From Treponema sp. UBA3813 (lineage in GTDB: Bacteria > Spirochaetota > Spirochaetia > Treponematales > Treponemataceae), in the NCBI GenBank assembly GCA_002368605.1, contig DFEB01000014.1, forward strand, positions 1 through 56,445: a DNA stretch of 56,445 nucleotides, given 5' to 3'. The notes beneath the pieces are model-generated. The model did no database searches. It had not been told where the DNA came from and saw only the letters and a list, made by a program, of their open reading frames with translations. This document shows, in pieces, positions 1 to 6,993 of this stretch (positions are counted from its first letter, which is position 1; each line of letters begins with the position of its first letter). Both the position numbers and the translations under genes were made by a program.

Positions 1-224
1 AGGGCAAAATCGTCCCAGTTTTCGATTCGGGAAAGCTCGTCCTGATCCATTACATCCATTAAAAGCTCCGGGTCAAGATTGAATTCAGATTGCAGTTCGG
101 AAAGTTCCTGCTGGGAAACACGGCGGGCGTCAATCCAAACGCGGCGACCTGCTTCAAATTGAGAAAGTTCTTCTTTGCTGCTTTTGACAAACTGATTGTC
201 TTCCTGAATCCAGTAGTTAATCAT
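1..224 (-). CDS. CorA-like magnesium/divalent cation transporter, N-terminal fragment
   Basis: Reading leftward from an ATG at 224, an open frame runs off the window edge (about 74 codons seen). The translation begins MINYWIQEDNQ and continues with WIDARR, a stretch of the type ELSEL...FNLDPELLMDVMD, and RIENWDDFA. This is the usual N-terminal pattern of CorA cytoplasmic domains (W-I-D, then helix and a D-x-x-D/E-x-x-R-x-E segment). The membrane part with the GMN motif lies outside, so the call rests on the N-terminus only. An extended -10 (TATAAT on the minus strand, within 233-238) sits just upstream, inside a palindrome shared with the divergent flbB promoter. It could also be another member of the CorA/ZntB superfamily. 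Confidence 0.7.
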   Translation of the reverse strand, partial: MINYWIQEDNQFVKSSKEELSQFEAGRRVWIDARRVSQQELSELQSEFNLDPELLMDVMDQDELSRIENWDDFA

Positions 225-232
225 CGCCTTGC

Positions 233-265
233 ATTATATCACAAACTTAACTTTTGTGATATAAT
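233..265. promoter_or_regulatory. 13-bp perfect inverted repeat at the divergent corA/flbB promoter region
   Basis: ATTATATCACAAA (233-245) is repeated in exact inverse (253-265) around a 7-base spacer. Each arm contains an extended -10 (TGTGATATAAT), so the dyad is two back-to-back sigma-70-like -10 elements, one facing the CorA-like gene and one facing flbB. It also overlaps the sigma-28-type -35 of flbB (247-250). It may simply be a symmetrical promoter, or an operator. Confidence 0.6.
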
Positions 266-273
266 ACCGATAA
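247..273 (+). promoter_or_regulatory. sigma-28 (FliA)-type promoter of flbB
   Basis: TTAA (247-250), 15 bases, then ACCGATAA (266-273). This matches the known sigma-28 layout TAAA-N15-GCCGATAA in spacing and at most positions. The flbB start lies 34 bases downstream with a GAGGGG ribosome-binding site (296-301). Confidence 0.75.
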
Positions 274-307
274 TAAAAGCGAAGTTCTTTTTTCTGAGGG
301 GATAAAA

Positions 308-940
308 ATGGCTCGTGGAAACGGTGGAATCGGTAAAACAATTTTTCTTCTTATCTTAATCATTATTCTTGTTTTGGGCGGACTTTTGTGGTTCGATTAT
401 TTGGGCGTAATTCATGCAAAGAAGATTTTTGCGCCTGCCTACAAACTCGTGGGACTTGCTCCGCAGACTTCTCTCACTTCAACAAATTCTAAGCCTCTGG
501 ACGCAGATTTAGACGAAGACCGCTTTGCAAAAAGAATTGAGGCTTTGGATATCCGCACTCAGGAGCTGGACAAGCGGGAAGGCGACATTAAAAAAGTCGA
601 GGAACAGAACGAAGCAATCGCCAAGGAACTTGAAGACCGCAAAAAATCACAGGACGAGCGGGAAAAGACTTTCAATAATCAGGTCAAAAAATACGATGAC
701 AGAAACACTAATATAGAAACAATTGCGTCTTATTTGAACAGTATGCCTCCAAAAACGGCTGTTGAAGAGCTTCTTTCTCATGACGATCAGGATATTATCG
801 ATATTCTCCGCAAGGCTGACGAAATGGCTGCCGCAAATAAACAAACATCTTTGTCTTCGGTTTGGCTTATGAACATGCCTGCAGAAAGAGCCGCGACAAT
901 CCAGCGAAAAATGGCAAATAAACCAGAAAGTCTCGATTAA
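308..940 (+). CDS. flbB: FlbB, spirochaete periplasmic flagellar collar/MotE-like protein
   Basis: This 210-aa protein has one N-terminal membrane helix (about residues 10-32, ILIIILVLGGLLWF), a charged coiled coil (about 60-135, starting DRFAKRIEAL) and a C-terminal MotE/MgtE-N-like helical region (about 140-205, with MPPKTAVEELLSHDDQDII and MNMPAERAATI). In Borrelia, FlbB is an early component of the periplasmic collar around the flagellar motor and helps recruit stators. Position directly before fliK-flgD-flgE matches the spirochaete gene order. It starts with a strong GAGGGG site and has its own sigma-28-type promoter. The family call rests on topology, C-terminal motif and context together. 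Confidence 0.85.
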   Translation: MARGNGGIGKTIFLLILIIILVLGGLLWFDYLGVIHAKKIFAPAYKLVGLAPQTSLTSTNSKPLDADLDEDRFAKRIEALDIRTQELDKREGDIKKVEEQNEAIAKELEDRKKSQDEREKTFNNQVKKYDDRNTNIETIASYLNSMPPKTAVEELLSHDDQDIIDILRKADEMAAANKQTSLSSVWLMNMPAERAATIQRKMANKPESLD

Positions 941-947
941 AAAAAAC

Positions 948-974
948 TTAACCTTCACTAAAAAAATCCGATGA
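948..974 (+). promoter_or_regulatory. sigma-28-type promoter of fliK
   Basis: TTAA (948-951), exactly 15 bases, then TCCGATGA (967-974). It begins only 8 bases after the flbB stop, so fliK can be transcribed independently of flbB. Confidence 0.65.
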
Positions 975-1008
975 TAAAAGAGAAGTCATCTAAAATGTGG
1001 AGGTTTCC

Positions 1009-2487
1009 ATGAACATCCTTTCAATTTCTCAAGTAAAGACTCAAACGGCACAAAGTGATTTATCTCAAATTGCTCCGGCTCAGACTCAGGAGAGAGAAAA
1101 ATCGTCGTTTGTTGATTTTTTGCGCAGTGCACAGCTTGATTCTCGTGATGTGAAAAATACGGAAAATGAAAAATCTGCGGAGAAAATAAGCGAGCGCGAT
1201 GCAGAAAAAGTCGCAAAAGATGAGAATGGTGAAAAAACTCAGCCAGAAGAAAAACTCGCAGACAAGAGAAATCCGGAAAAAGAAAAATCTGAAAAAATTG
1301 CAAAAAAATCTTCTTCAGAAAATGAGAAAGCCGAAGTTGCGGAAGAAGACTCAGCGGATAAGGGGTTTCCTGAAGAAAATTTTATTGTCGTTAGATTGAA
1401 TCAGATTCAAAATGAAAAAAAACTCAGCGGAATTGATGAAAAATCAGAAAAAGTCGCTGGTTTAGACTCTGAAAATCTAAAAGATTCTAAAATCGATGAT
1501 AAAACTCTTGCATGGCTTTTGTCTTCTTCAAAAATTGATGAAAGCGAGGAGATTTCCAACGAGGATTTTTCTGCTCTCATTGATGCGGCTGCGGAATTTA
1601 TTCCGGGAAGCGAGTCTGAAGAAGAAAAGCTTGAGAGCGCGCAGAATCTTGCCGTTTCTGATCCACGGCTTTTCCTTGACGCACTTTCGGAGAATGCCGA
1701 CCAAATCCAAAGGGGGGCGGTAAAAAGTGAGCTGGCTTTAGATTCTGACAAAAAAATTGCCTCAAATAAAGATTCAAACGAAAAGAAAAGCGGAGCCAAA
1801 CTCTCTGTCCATGATTTAAGAACTCACCGTCTTTTTGAAGATAATTCTGCAAAGGTAGATTCATCAAAAATCGTCCAGAAAGCGGCAGAGAAGAAAGAAA
1901 TCACTCTCTCAATGCAACAGCAGAACGAAAATAATGTTCAGATGACTATGGAACTTGCCGCAAAAGCCCAGGAGAATATCACTTCTTCTTCGTCACAGGC
2001 GGCTGGAGCGGCAGGCTCTGATTTCCAGGCCATGCTTTCAAATGCGGTTCAGGAAAATGCGCCTGATTTCGTAAAAGCCGGAAATATCGTTCTTAAAGAC
2101 AATAATCAGGGAACAATCAACTTGATTTTGAGGCCGGAAGGCTTGGGAAATGTAAAAATTTCTCTTAACCTTGACGATAAAAATCTTTCAGCTCAGATTA
2201 CGGTGCAGACAAAAGAAGCCATGGACGCTTTCCGGGAGAGCATTTCCTCGCTCAAACAGGCCTTCACCGAGAGCGGATTTGAGACTGGCAGCTTTGACCT
2301 GAATTTCTCAAACAATCAGAATCAGCAGGGCTTCGCCCAGTCTGGCGAGCAGGGGCAGAATCAGCAGAATCCTGGAATTCTTGCTCATAAGAGTTACGGC
2401 GAATTCGTCACGGCAGACGCTCTTGCCTCTGGCGAGATGACGGAATCTTCTTCAGAAGGAAGCTATGCCATAAATATCGTGGCATAA
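1009..2487 (+). CDS. fliK: FliK, flagellar hook-length control protein
   Basis: The start is placed at ATG 1009 (MNILSISQVK) because a GGAGG site (999-1003) sits 5 bases upstream; an in-frame GTG at 997 would overlap that site. The 492-aa product is acidic, Lys/Glu/Ser-rich and low-complexity for about the first 300 residues, as usual for the FliK ruler part. The C-terminal Flg_hook domain lies at about residues 355-445 and contains the family pattern INLILRPEGLGNVKISL followed by AMDAFRESISSLKQAF. The tail is Gln/Asn-rich. FliK measures hook length and switches export specificity from hook to filament. T. pallidum tap1 is the likely counterpart. Confidence 0.9.
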   Translation: MNILSISQVKTQTAQSDLSQIAPAQTQEREKSSFVDFLRSAQLDSRDVKNTENEKSAEKISERDAEKVAKDENGEKTQPEEKLADKRNPEKEKSEKIAKKSSSENEKAEVAEEDSADKGFPEENFIVVRLNQIQNEKKLSGIDEKSEKVAGLDSENLKDSKIDDKTLAWLLSSSKIDESEEISNEDFSALIDAAAEFIPGSESEEEKLESAQNLAVSDPRLFLDALSENADQIQRGAVKSELALDSDKKIASNKDSNEKKSGAKLSVHDLRTHRLFEDNSAKVDSSKIVQKAAEKKEITLSMQQQNENNVQMTMELAAKAQENITSSSSQAAGAAGSDFQAMLSNAVQENAPDFVKAGNIVLKDNNQGTINLILRPEGLGNVKISLNLDDKNLSAQITVQTKEAMDAFRESISSLKQAFTESGFETGSFDLNFSNNQNQQGFAQSGEQGQNQQNPGILAHKSYGEFVTADALASGEMTESSSEGSYAINIVA

Positions 2488-2492
2488 TTGGC

Positions 2493-2519
2493 TAAAGTCA
2501 GTAAATCTGATGCCGATAT
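2493..2519 (+). promoter_or_regulatory. sigma-28-type promoter of flgD
   Basis: TAAA (2493-2496), 15 bases, then GCCGATAT (2512-2519). This is the closest match to the FliA consensus in the window. It lies in the 70-base fliK-flgD gap. Confidence 0.8.
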
Positions 2520-2524
2520 TTGAA

Positions 2525-2544
2525 ATGTAGCGACACCGCTACAT
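2525..2544 (+). promoter_or_regulatory. 8-bp perfect hairpin in the flgD 5' leader
   Basis: ATGTAGCG (2525-2532), loop ACAC, CGCTACAT (2537-2544). It starts about 6 bases after the sigma-28-type -10, so it would be at the very 5' end of that transcript. It ends one base before the TGGGG ribosome-binding sequence of flgD. There is no following T-run, so it is not a terminator. Confidence 0.6.
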
Positions 2545-2557
2545 GTGGGGTAAAAAA

Positions 2558-3025
2558 ATGGAAATGACTGCAACGAACATCAATACAACGATGAGCGCAC
2601 AGGAAAAGTTCAAGGTTGACAATGTAGTAAACGGCTACAACAAAAAACTTGACTTTGAACTCCGAGAAGGCAGAATCGCAAGCCGAGAATTGGGAAAAGA
2701 CGACTTTTTGAAGCTCTTGATGGCTCAGATGACGAATCAGGATCCGACAAGTCCGATGGAAAACACTGAATTCATCGCCCAAATGGCGCAGTTCACATCT
2801 CTTGAGCAGATGACGAACATGAGCAACAACTTCGAGAAAATGGCCGCGATGATTAATTCCAGCGAGGCTCAGAGTATGCTTGGTCGCACTGTCCAGATTG
2901 ACTTGGGCGCAGATCAGAGCACGACTGGTGTCGTTGAGGCTGCCACACGAGGTAACACCCCACAGGTACAAGTGAACGGTATGTTCTACGATATGAATAA
3001 AATCAAGGCTGTATACGGCTTCTAA
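2558..3025 (+). CDS. flgD: FlgD, flagellar hook-capping protein
   Basis: The start is set at ATG 2558 ([10 protein letters not shown]), 7 bases after GGGG (2547-2550); an in-frame ATG at 2543 lies inside the upstream hairpin. The 155-aa protein carries the FlgD N-terminal signature: [20 protein letters not shown], then [15 protein letters not shown]. The C-terminal part is short, as in other spirochaetes. FlgD caps the growing hook and allows FlgE subunits to polymerise. flgE follows 20 bases downstream, so the two are probably co-transcribed. Confidence 0.95.
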   Translation: MEMTATNINTTMSAQEKFKVDNVVNGYNKKLDFELREGRIASRELGKDDFLKLLMAQMTNQDPTSPMENTEFIAQMAQFTSLEQMTNMSNNFEKMAAMINSSEAQSMLGRTVQIDLGADQSTTGVVEAATRGNTPQVQVNGMFYDMNKIKAVYGF

Positions 3026-3045
3026 TAAAAAAAGAGGGTAGCGAT

Positions 3046-4437
3046 ATGATGAGATCACTTTATTCTGGCGTTTCTGGCTTGCAGAATCATCAGACACGAA
3101 TGGATGTAATCGGCAACAACATTGCCAACGTAAACACAACAGGTTTCAAACGGGGCCGTGTTAATTTTCAGGACATGATCAGCCAGCAGCTTGCAGGCGC
3201 TTCAAAACCGACTGAGGAAAAAGGCGGCGTTAACCCGAAAGAAGTCGGCCTCGGCATGACAGTCGCCGCAATCGACACTGTTTTCACTCAGGGAAACTTG
3301 CAGTCAACAGGTATTTCAACTGATGTTGCGATTCAGGGTAACGGTTTCTTCATCGAGAAAAACGGCGAGAAATCATACTATACTCGTGCGGGTGCTTTCT
3401 CTCTTGACCAGAACGGAACTCTCGTAAATCCTGCAAACGGAATGCGGGTTCAGGGTTGGATGGCCCGCGAACTGAACGGAGAAATGGTCGTTCAGACTGC
3501 CGCTACCCCTACAGACTTGGTAATTCCTGTTGGTTCAAAAGACCCGGCAAAAGCAACACAGAACATCAACTTTGCATGTAACTTGAACAAAAATACACCG
3601 GAAATCCCTGAGAATCCAACAGAAGCAGATGTGGCAAAAGGAACTTGGAACACAGAATTCAAAATCTATGATTCATTCGGTAATGAGCACCTTTTGAACG
3701 TAAACTTCACTCGCGTTCGGGGAAACCCAAATCAGTGGACAGCTACAGTTCAGATTGACCCGGATAATGCTGACTTTACACAGACACGAGTCGGCTTGGG
3801 AACAACTGACGGAGTTGAGAACACCTTCACTGTCTCTTTCGACAACAACGGAACTCTTGCCGCAGTCACTGACTCAGCAGGAAATAACTCAAATCCTGAC
3901 GGAGAAATCATCCTTCAGGCTTCATACACTGTCCCGGATTCAAACCCTGACGCTGACGGAAACCCATACCGACAGACAATGAACATCAACTTGGGTACAA
4001 TCGGAAGCATGATTAACACCGTAACCCAGAGTGCTTCAGCAAGCTCAACAAAAGCCTTCTATCAGGACGGCTACACATTGGGCTATCTTGAGAACTTCAA
4101 GATTGACTCAACAGGTTCAATCACTGGCGTTTACTCAAACGGCACTAACCGCACAATCGGTCAGCTGGCAATGGCAACATTCGCTAACCAGAATGGTCTT
4201 GAAAAGGCCGGTGACAATACTTATGTAAAGAGTAACAACTCTGGCGAGGCAAAAATCAATGCGGCCGGAATCGCAGGTGGTGGTACCTTCCTCGCAGGTG
4301 CATTGGAAATGTCAAACGTTGACCTTACAGAGCAGTTTACTGACATGATTGTCACCCAGCGTGGTTTCCAGTCAAACGCAAAGACAATCCAGACAGCAGA
4401 TACATTGCTTGAGACTGTTCTTTCGCTCAAACGATAG
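3046..4437 (+). CDS. flgE: FlgE, flagellar hook protein
   Basis: This 463-aa hook protein has the N-terminal flagellar rod/hook signature ([20 protein letters not shown], then [19 protein letters not shown]) and the C-terminal coiled-coil signature ([20 protein letters not shown], then [11 protein letters not shown]). Counting from the first Met, residues 165, 178 and 179 are Lys, Cys and Asn. These are the positions known from T. denticola FlgE to form the self-catalysed lysinoalanine crosslink between hook subunits. A GAGGG site lies 8 bases upstream, and an ATG directly follows the first one. A strong terminator closes the unit; flbD, motA and motB, which follow flgE in Borrelia, are absent. 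Confidence 0.95.
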   Translation: MMRSLYSGVSGLQNHQTRMDVIGNNIANVNTTGFKRGRVNFQDMISQQLAGASKPTEEKGGVNPKEVGLGMTVAAIDTVFTQGNLQSTGISTDVAIQGNGFFIEKNGEKSYYTRAGAFSLDQNGTLVNPANGMRVQGWMARELNGEMVVQTAATPTDLVIPVGSKDPAKATQNINFACNLNKNTPEIPENPTEADVAKGTWNTEFKIYDSFGNEHLLNVNFTRVRGNPNQWTATVQIDPDNADFTQTRVGLGTTDGVENTFTVSFDNNGTLAAVTDSAGNNSNPDGEIILQASYTVPDSNPDADGNPYRQTMNINLGTIGSMINTVTQSASASSTKAFYQDGYTLGYLENFKIDSTGSITGVYSNGTNRTIGQLAMATFANQNGLEKAGDNTYVKSNNSGEAKINAAGIAGGGTFLAGALEMSNVDLTEQFTDMIVTQRGFQSNAKTIQTADTLLETVLSLKR

Positions 4438-4441
4438 GCTA

Positions 4442-4470
4442 ATTAGCAATTAGAAATGAGGAGTTAGGAA
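4442..4470 (+). repeat. period-7 intergenic repeat (NAATTAG/NAATGAG type)
   Basis: After the flgE stop the sequence runs as near-heptamers: TAATTAG, CAATTAG, AAATGAG, GAGTTAG, GAATTGA. The same kind of heptamer recurs in opposite orientation at 11178-11205. The last units form the left arm of the flgE terminator. Confidence 0.6.
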
Positions 4471-4495
4471 TTGAATCTTCCTGACTCCTTTTTTT
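4459..4495 (+). terminator. Rho-independent terminator of the flbB-flgE unit
   Basis: AGGAGTTAGGAA (4459-4470), loop TTGAATC, TTCCTGACTCCT (4478-4489): a 12-bp stem with one G-U pair, followed by a T-run. The left arm is made of heptamer repeat units. Confidence 0.9.
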
Positions 4496-4516
4496 ATTTT
4501 CTGCTATACTGTCTCC

Positions 4517-5503
4517 ATGCTCGCTCTCTCGCAATTTTATGAATCTGTTTTCTCCTGTAAGACTTACAAACTTTCTTTGGATGCGGGTTGCACCTGCCCA
4601 AATCGTGATGGCACAAAGGGCTATGGCGGCTGCATTTTCTGCTCCGAGAGCGGGAGCGGAGATTTTGCGGCTGAAAGAAATCTTTCTGTAAAAGAGCAGG
4701 TGGAGCAGGCAAAGAAGCGGGTGGAAGCGAAAATGAAGGGACGGAGCGGAAATCGCAGGGGAAAATACATCGCCTATTTTCAGAATTTCACTTCCACTTA
4801 CGGAGACGCAGAAATCTTTGCGAAAAAATACAAGGAGGCCCTTGAATGTGAGGATGTGGCAGGACTTGCAATCGCCACCCGGCCGGACTGTCTAAGCGAA
4901 GAAATCCTTTCTAAAATCTCGGAGATTTCAAAAAATCATTTCGTTCAGATTGAGCTTGGCTTACAGACTTCAAACGAAGCGACAGGAAGGCTGATTAACA
5001 GATGCTACAGCAATGAGGACTATTCAGACGCGGTAAGGAGAATCAGGGCGGCAAATCCCAATATCCACATAGTGACTCATTTGATTTTCGGCCTCCCCGG
5101 AGAAAGCGAGGCGGATATGCTTGAAAGCGTGAATTTTGTTGTAAATACTAATGATTACAAAATCTGTGAAAATCTGTGCGAATCTGTGGACAAAACTCTC
5201 TGTGGGCTCCAAAACTCCGTGAAGAATTTTGCTGATTTTTTCGGAATCAAAATCACTTCGCTTTATATTGTGAAAAATACCCGACTTGCCCAAATGTATG
5301 AGAATGGTGAATACACGCCGCTTAAAAAAGAAGAATATTTTTCGCTTCTTAAAAAAACGCTTCCCCTGCTGCCTGAAAATTGCGTGATTCACAGACTTAC
5401 AGGTGACCCGCCTAAAAAGACGCTTATCGCGCCAGACTGGACGACCGATAAAAAGCGTGTTATGAACGAGATTACTTTCCTCGTATCTTCTTTATCAAAA
5501 TAA
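4517..5503 (+). CDS. Radical SAM protein of the YhcC/TIGR01212 family with a translated repeat insertion
   Basis: This 328-aa protein has the family's cysteine pattern at the N-terminus (CPNRDGTKGYGGCIFC, residues 27-42, preceded by Cys25), then YFQNFTSTYGD, IATRPDCLS, ELGLQTSNEAT and HLIFGLPGE. It binds a 4Fe-4S cluster and SAM; the substrate of this family is not established. Relatives normally have only a few residues between MLESVNFV and GIKITSLYI. Here about 30 residues (roughly 210-240) are inserted, encoded by short-period repeat DNA at about 5148-5238. No ribosome-binding site is seen: TGCTATACT (extended -10, hexamer 4505-4510) ends 6 bases before the ATG, so the mRNA is probably leaderless. 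The 3' end overlaps the convergent membrane-protein gene by 32 bases. Confidence 0.85.
   Translation: MLALSQFYESVFSCKTYKLSLDAGCTCPNRDGTKGYGGCIFCSESGSGDFAAERNLSVKEQVEQAKKRVEAKMKGRSGNRRGKYIAYFQNFTSTYGDAEIFAKKYKEALECEDVAGLAIATRPDCLSEEILSKISEISKNHFVQIELGLQTSNEATGRLINRCYSNEDYSDAVRRIRAANPNIHIVTHLIFGLPGESEADMLESVNFVVNTNDYKICENLCESVDKTLCGLQNSVKNFADFFGIKITSLYIVKNTRLAQMYENGEYTPLKKEEYFSLLKKTLPLLPENCVIHRLTGDPPKKTLIAPDWTTDKKRVMNEITFLVSSLSK
5148..5238 (+). repeat. Short-period repeat inserted in frame in the radical SAM gene
   Basis: Three units ATCTGTGaaa, ATCTGTGcga, ATCTGTGgac have period 10 and match the element at 39294-39374, including a shared GATTACAAA before the units. They are followed by CTCTCTGTGGGCTCC and CTCCGTGAAGAATTT, which match the right arm of the element at 14935-15036 (CTCTGTG units, then CTCCGTGAGGAATTT). 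The whole stretch is open in the gene's frame. Confidence 0.7.
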
Positions 5504-6854
5504 GCGTGCCTAAAACCAACTCTGTAATAAGGGGAAGAGCGATGCAGAGAGAAGGCAGAAGGCCGAGTTTAACGGCATAAGGAATAATGTCTTCCTGAAT
5601 CATGCCTTTTCCTGTTATTGCGCCGAAAATATGCACATGAGAGAAAATCTCGCCGAAATCCATCTGACCTGTAAGCACCATGATACAAAGCCATGCCACG
5701 GCCAGCATGAGGGCGGCCAAAGCTGTAATCAAAAGCCAGTGATGTTCCCGGAAGGCGGCAATAATCAGCGGAAGAAGAAGGCAGAGAGTAGCCGCTAGAA
5801 TCCAAAATTCACCGAAGGGGCTTGAGAAAAGCGATATAAAAACAAGGGCAAGAGTCAGAAGCGTGTAGACCCAGTAATTTTCTGTTCCAAAAAGAATATA
5901 GAAAAGTGCAAGTGCAATAATTGACGCAAGGTTTACAAGCAGAATCGCATAAATGGGAAGGGCTGTGTAGAAAAAGTTTGCGCAGATGATTCCCACTGAA
6001 AGGGAGAGGGAGAGAATTTCAAGTCCAAGAGAAAAGAGAAAGAATTTATCTTTTTTGTATTTCTTCGTAAGAATGTCCGAAAAATATTCGTTCCAGGGAA
6101 GGGTAGCGATGATGACTGCCATACCAATCCAGAAATGCTCAAAGGGATTATACAAGAAGGGGGCAAACATAAAGAGAATTTCAAAGGCCGTGAAGTAGTG
6201 AATTCTCTCCTTGTCGTTGGCTATGTGCCAGATTACAAAAGAAGCCGCCTCAATCGCCGAAAGGACAATGGCCGAAATAAAGGTAATGGGCGCCCGCCTT
6301 TGATAGGCACAGGTGAGGAGGACGGCGAGTGCGAAAGAAAGCAAGATAATTCCGCCGTAGAGAGTCTTTGATTTTTTGATTTTTTTTGTATCGACCTGCT
6401 TTACGGTTTTATCCAGCTTTTTTGAAGAAGAGCGCAGGTTTGCAATCATGTAGAGAAGACAGTCAAGGGCACAGCCAGTCACCAAAAGAGAAGGGCTTTT
6501 TACGGCGAGAGGCATAAAGACGAGGGAAATGTACAAAACCACCTGCCAGTCTCTGGGGATGACATGTTTTTTGAGGAAATTATTATTGAAGAAAATAAGG
6601 ACTGGAAGAATGATGCATGCTATGAGAATCGGCTCTTTTGCAGGCGGAAGAATCCTGTGCGCCCAGTAGACCGTAACAAAGCCGGTCAGGGCACAGGCAA
6701 AGAAAGACTTAACGACTTCTTTTTGCCGTTCCGAAAGAAGTTTCCGGTCAGTCCAGACAAACTCTGCGCAGAAAATTACCAGTGCTAAGAAAAGTAAAGC
6801 CCAGGGTAAAAGCGGAACTATATTGTCGTTGATAAAGTCTTTCAGAATCCACAT
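5472..6854 (-). CDS. Polytopic membrane protein, function unknown
   Basis: This 460-aa protein consists almost wholly of hydrophobic segments (roughly a dozen), starting MWILKDFINDNIVPLLPWAL with short basic or acidic loops between them. One longer basic cytoplasmic loop is seen near residues 140-165 (SSSKKLDKTVKQVDTKKIKK). I recognise no transporter or enzyme motif. A GGGAG site precedes the ATG at 6854. It lies downstream of secA on the same strand, separated by 139 bases holding a repeat. It converges on and overlaps the end of the radical SAM gene. Confidence 0.7.
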   Translation of the reverse strand: MWILKDFINDNIVPLLPWALLFLALVIFCAEFVWTDRKLLSERQKEVVKSFFACALTGFVTVYWAHRILPPAKEPILIACIILPVLIFFNNNFLKKHVIPRDWQVVLYISLVFMPLAVKSPSLLVTGCALDCLLYMIANLRSSSKKLDKTVKQVDTKKIKKSKTLYGGIILLSFALAVLLTCAYQRRAPITFISAIVLSAIEAASFVIWHIANDKERIHYFTAFEILFMFAPFLYNPFEHFWIGMAVIIATLPWNEYFSDILTKKYKKDKFFLFSLGLEILSLSLSVGIICANFFYTALPIYAILLVNLASIIALALFYILFGTENYWVYTLLTLALVFISLFSSPFGEFWILAATLCLLLPLIIAAFREHHWLLITALAALMLAVAWLCIMVLTGQMDFGEIFSHVHIFGAITGKGMIQEDIIPYAVKLGLLPSLCIALPLITELVLGTLILIKKIRGK

Positions 6855-6873
6855 AAATTGCTCCCAAAAATAA

Positions 6874-6928
6874 AACGCGGATGCAGGCAGACTTGAAAGA
6901 TTTGTATCTGCGTGAATCCGCGTCTAAA
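6874..6928. repeat. Period-10 CGCGGAT-type repeat, copy 1
   Basis: An imperfect palindrome between secA and the membrane-protein gene: ACGCGGATGCA on the left, then ATCTGCGTGA and ATCCGCGTCT on the right. The units ATCYGCGTNN have period 10. Related copies lie at 40167-40230, 41653-41685 and 53054-53127. Confidence 0.75.
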
Positions 6929-6993
6929 TTTTATCTACCATGCAAGGAAAATGCTCCCGTAGGTCGCATTAGATTTACGAAAACTGTCCCGGT

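Noticed and set aside
2498-3139. 213-codon open frame opposite flgD
   Set aside because: It is antisense to flgD and the flgE start, both clear family members; composition is His/Cys/Phe-rich as expected for a shadow.
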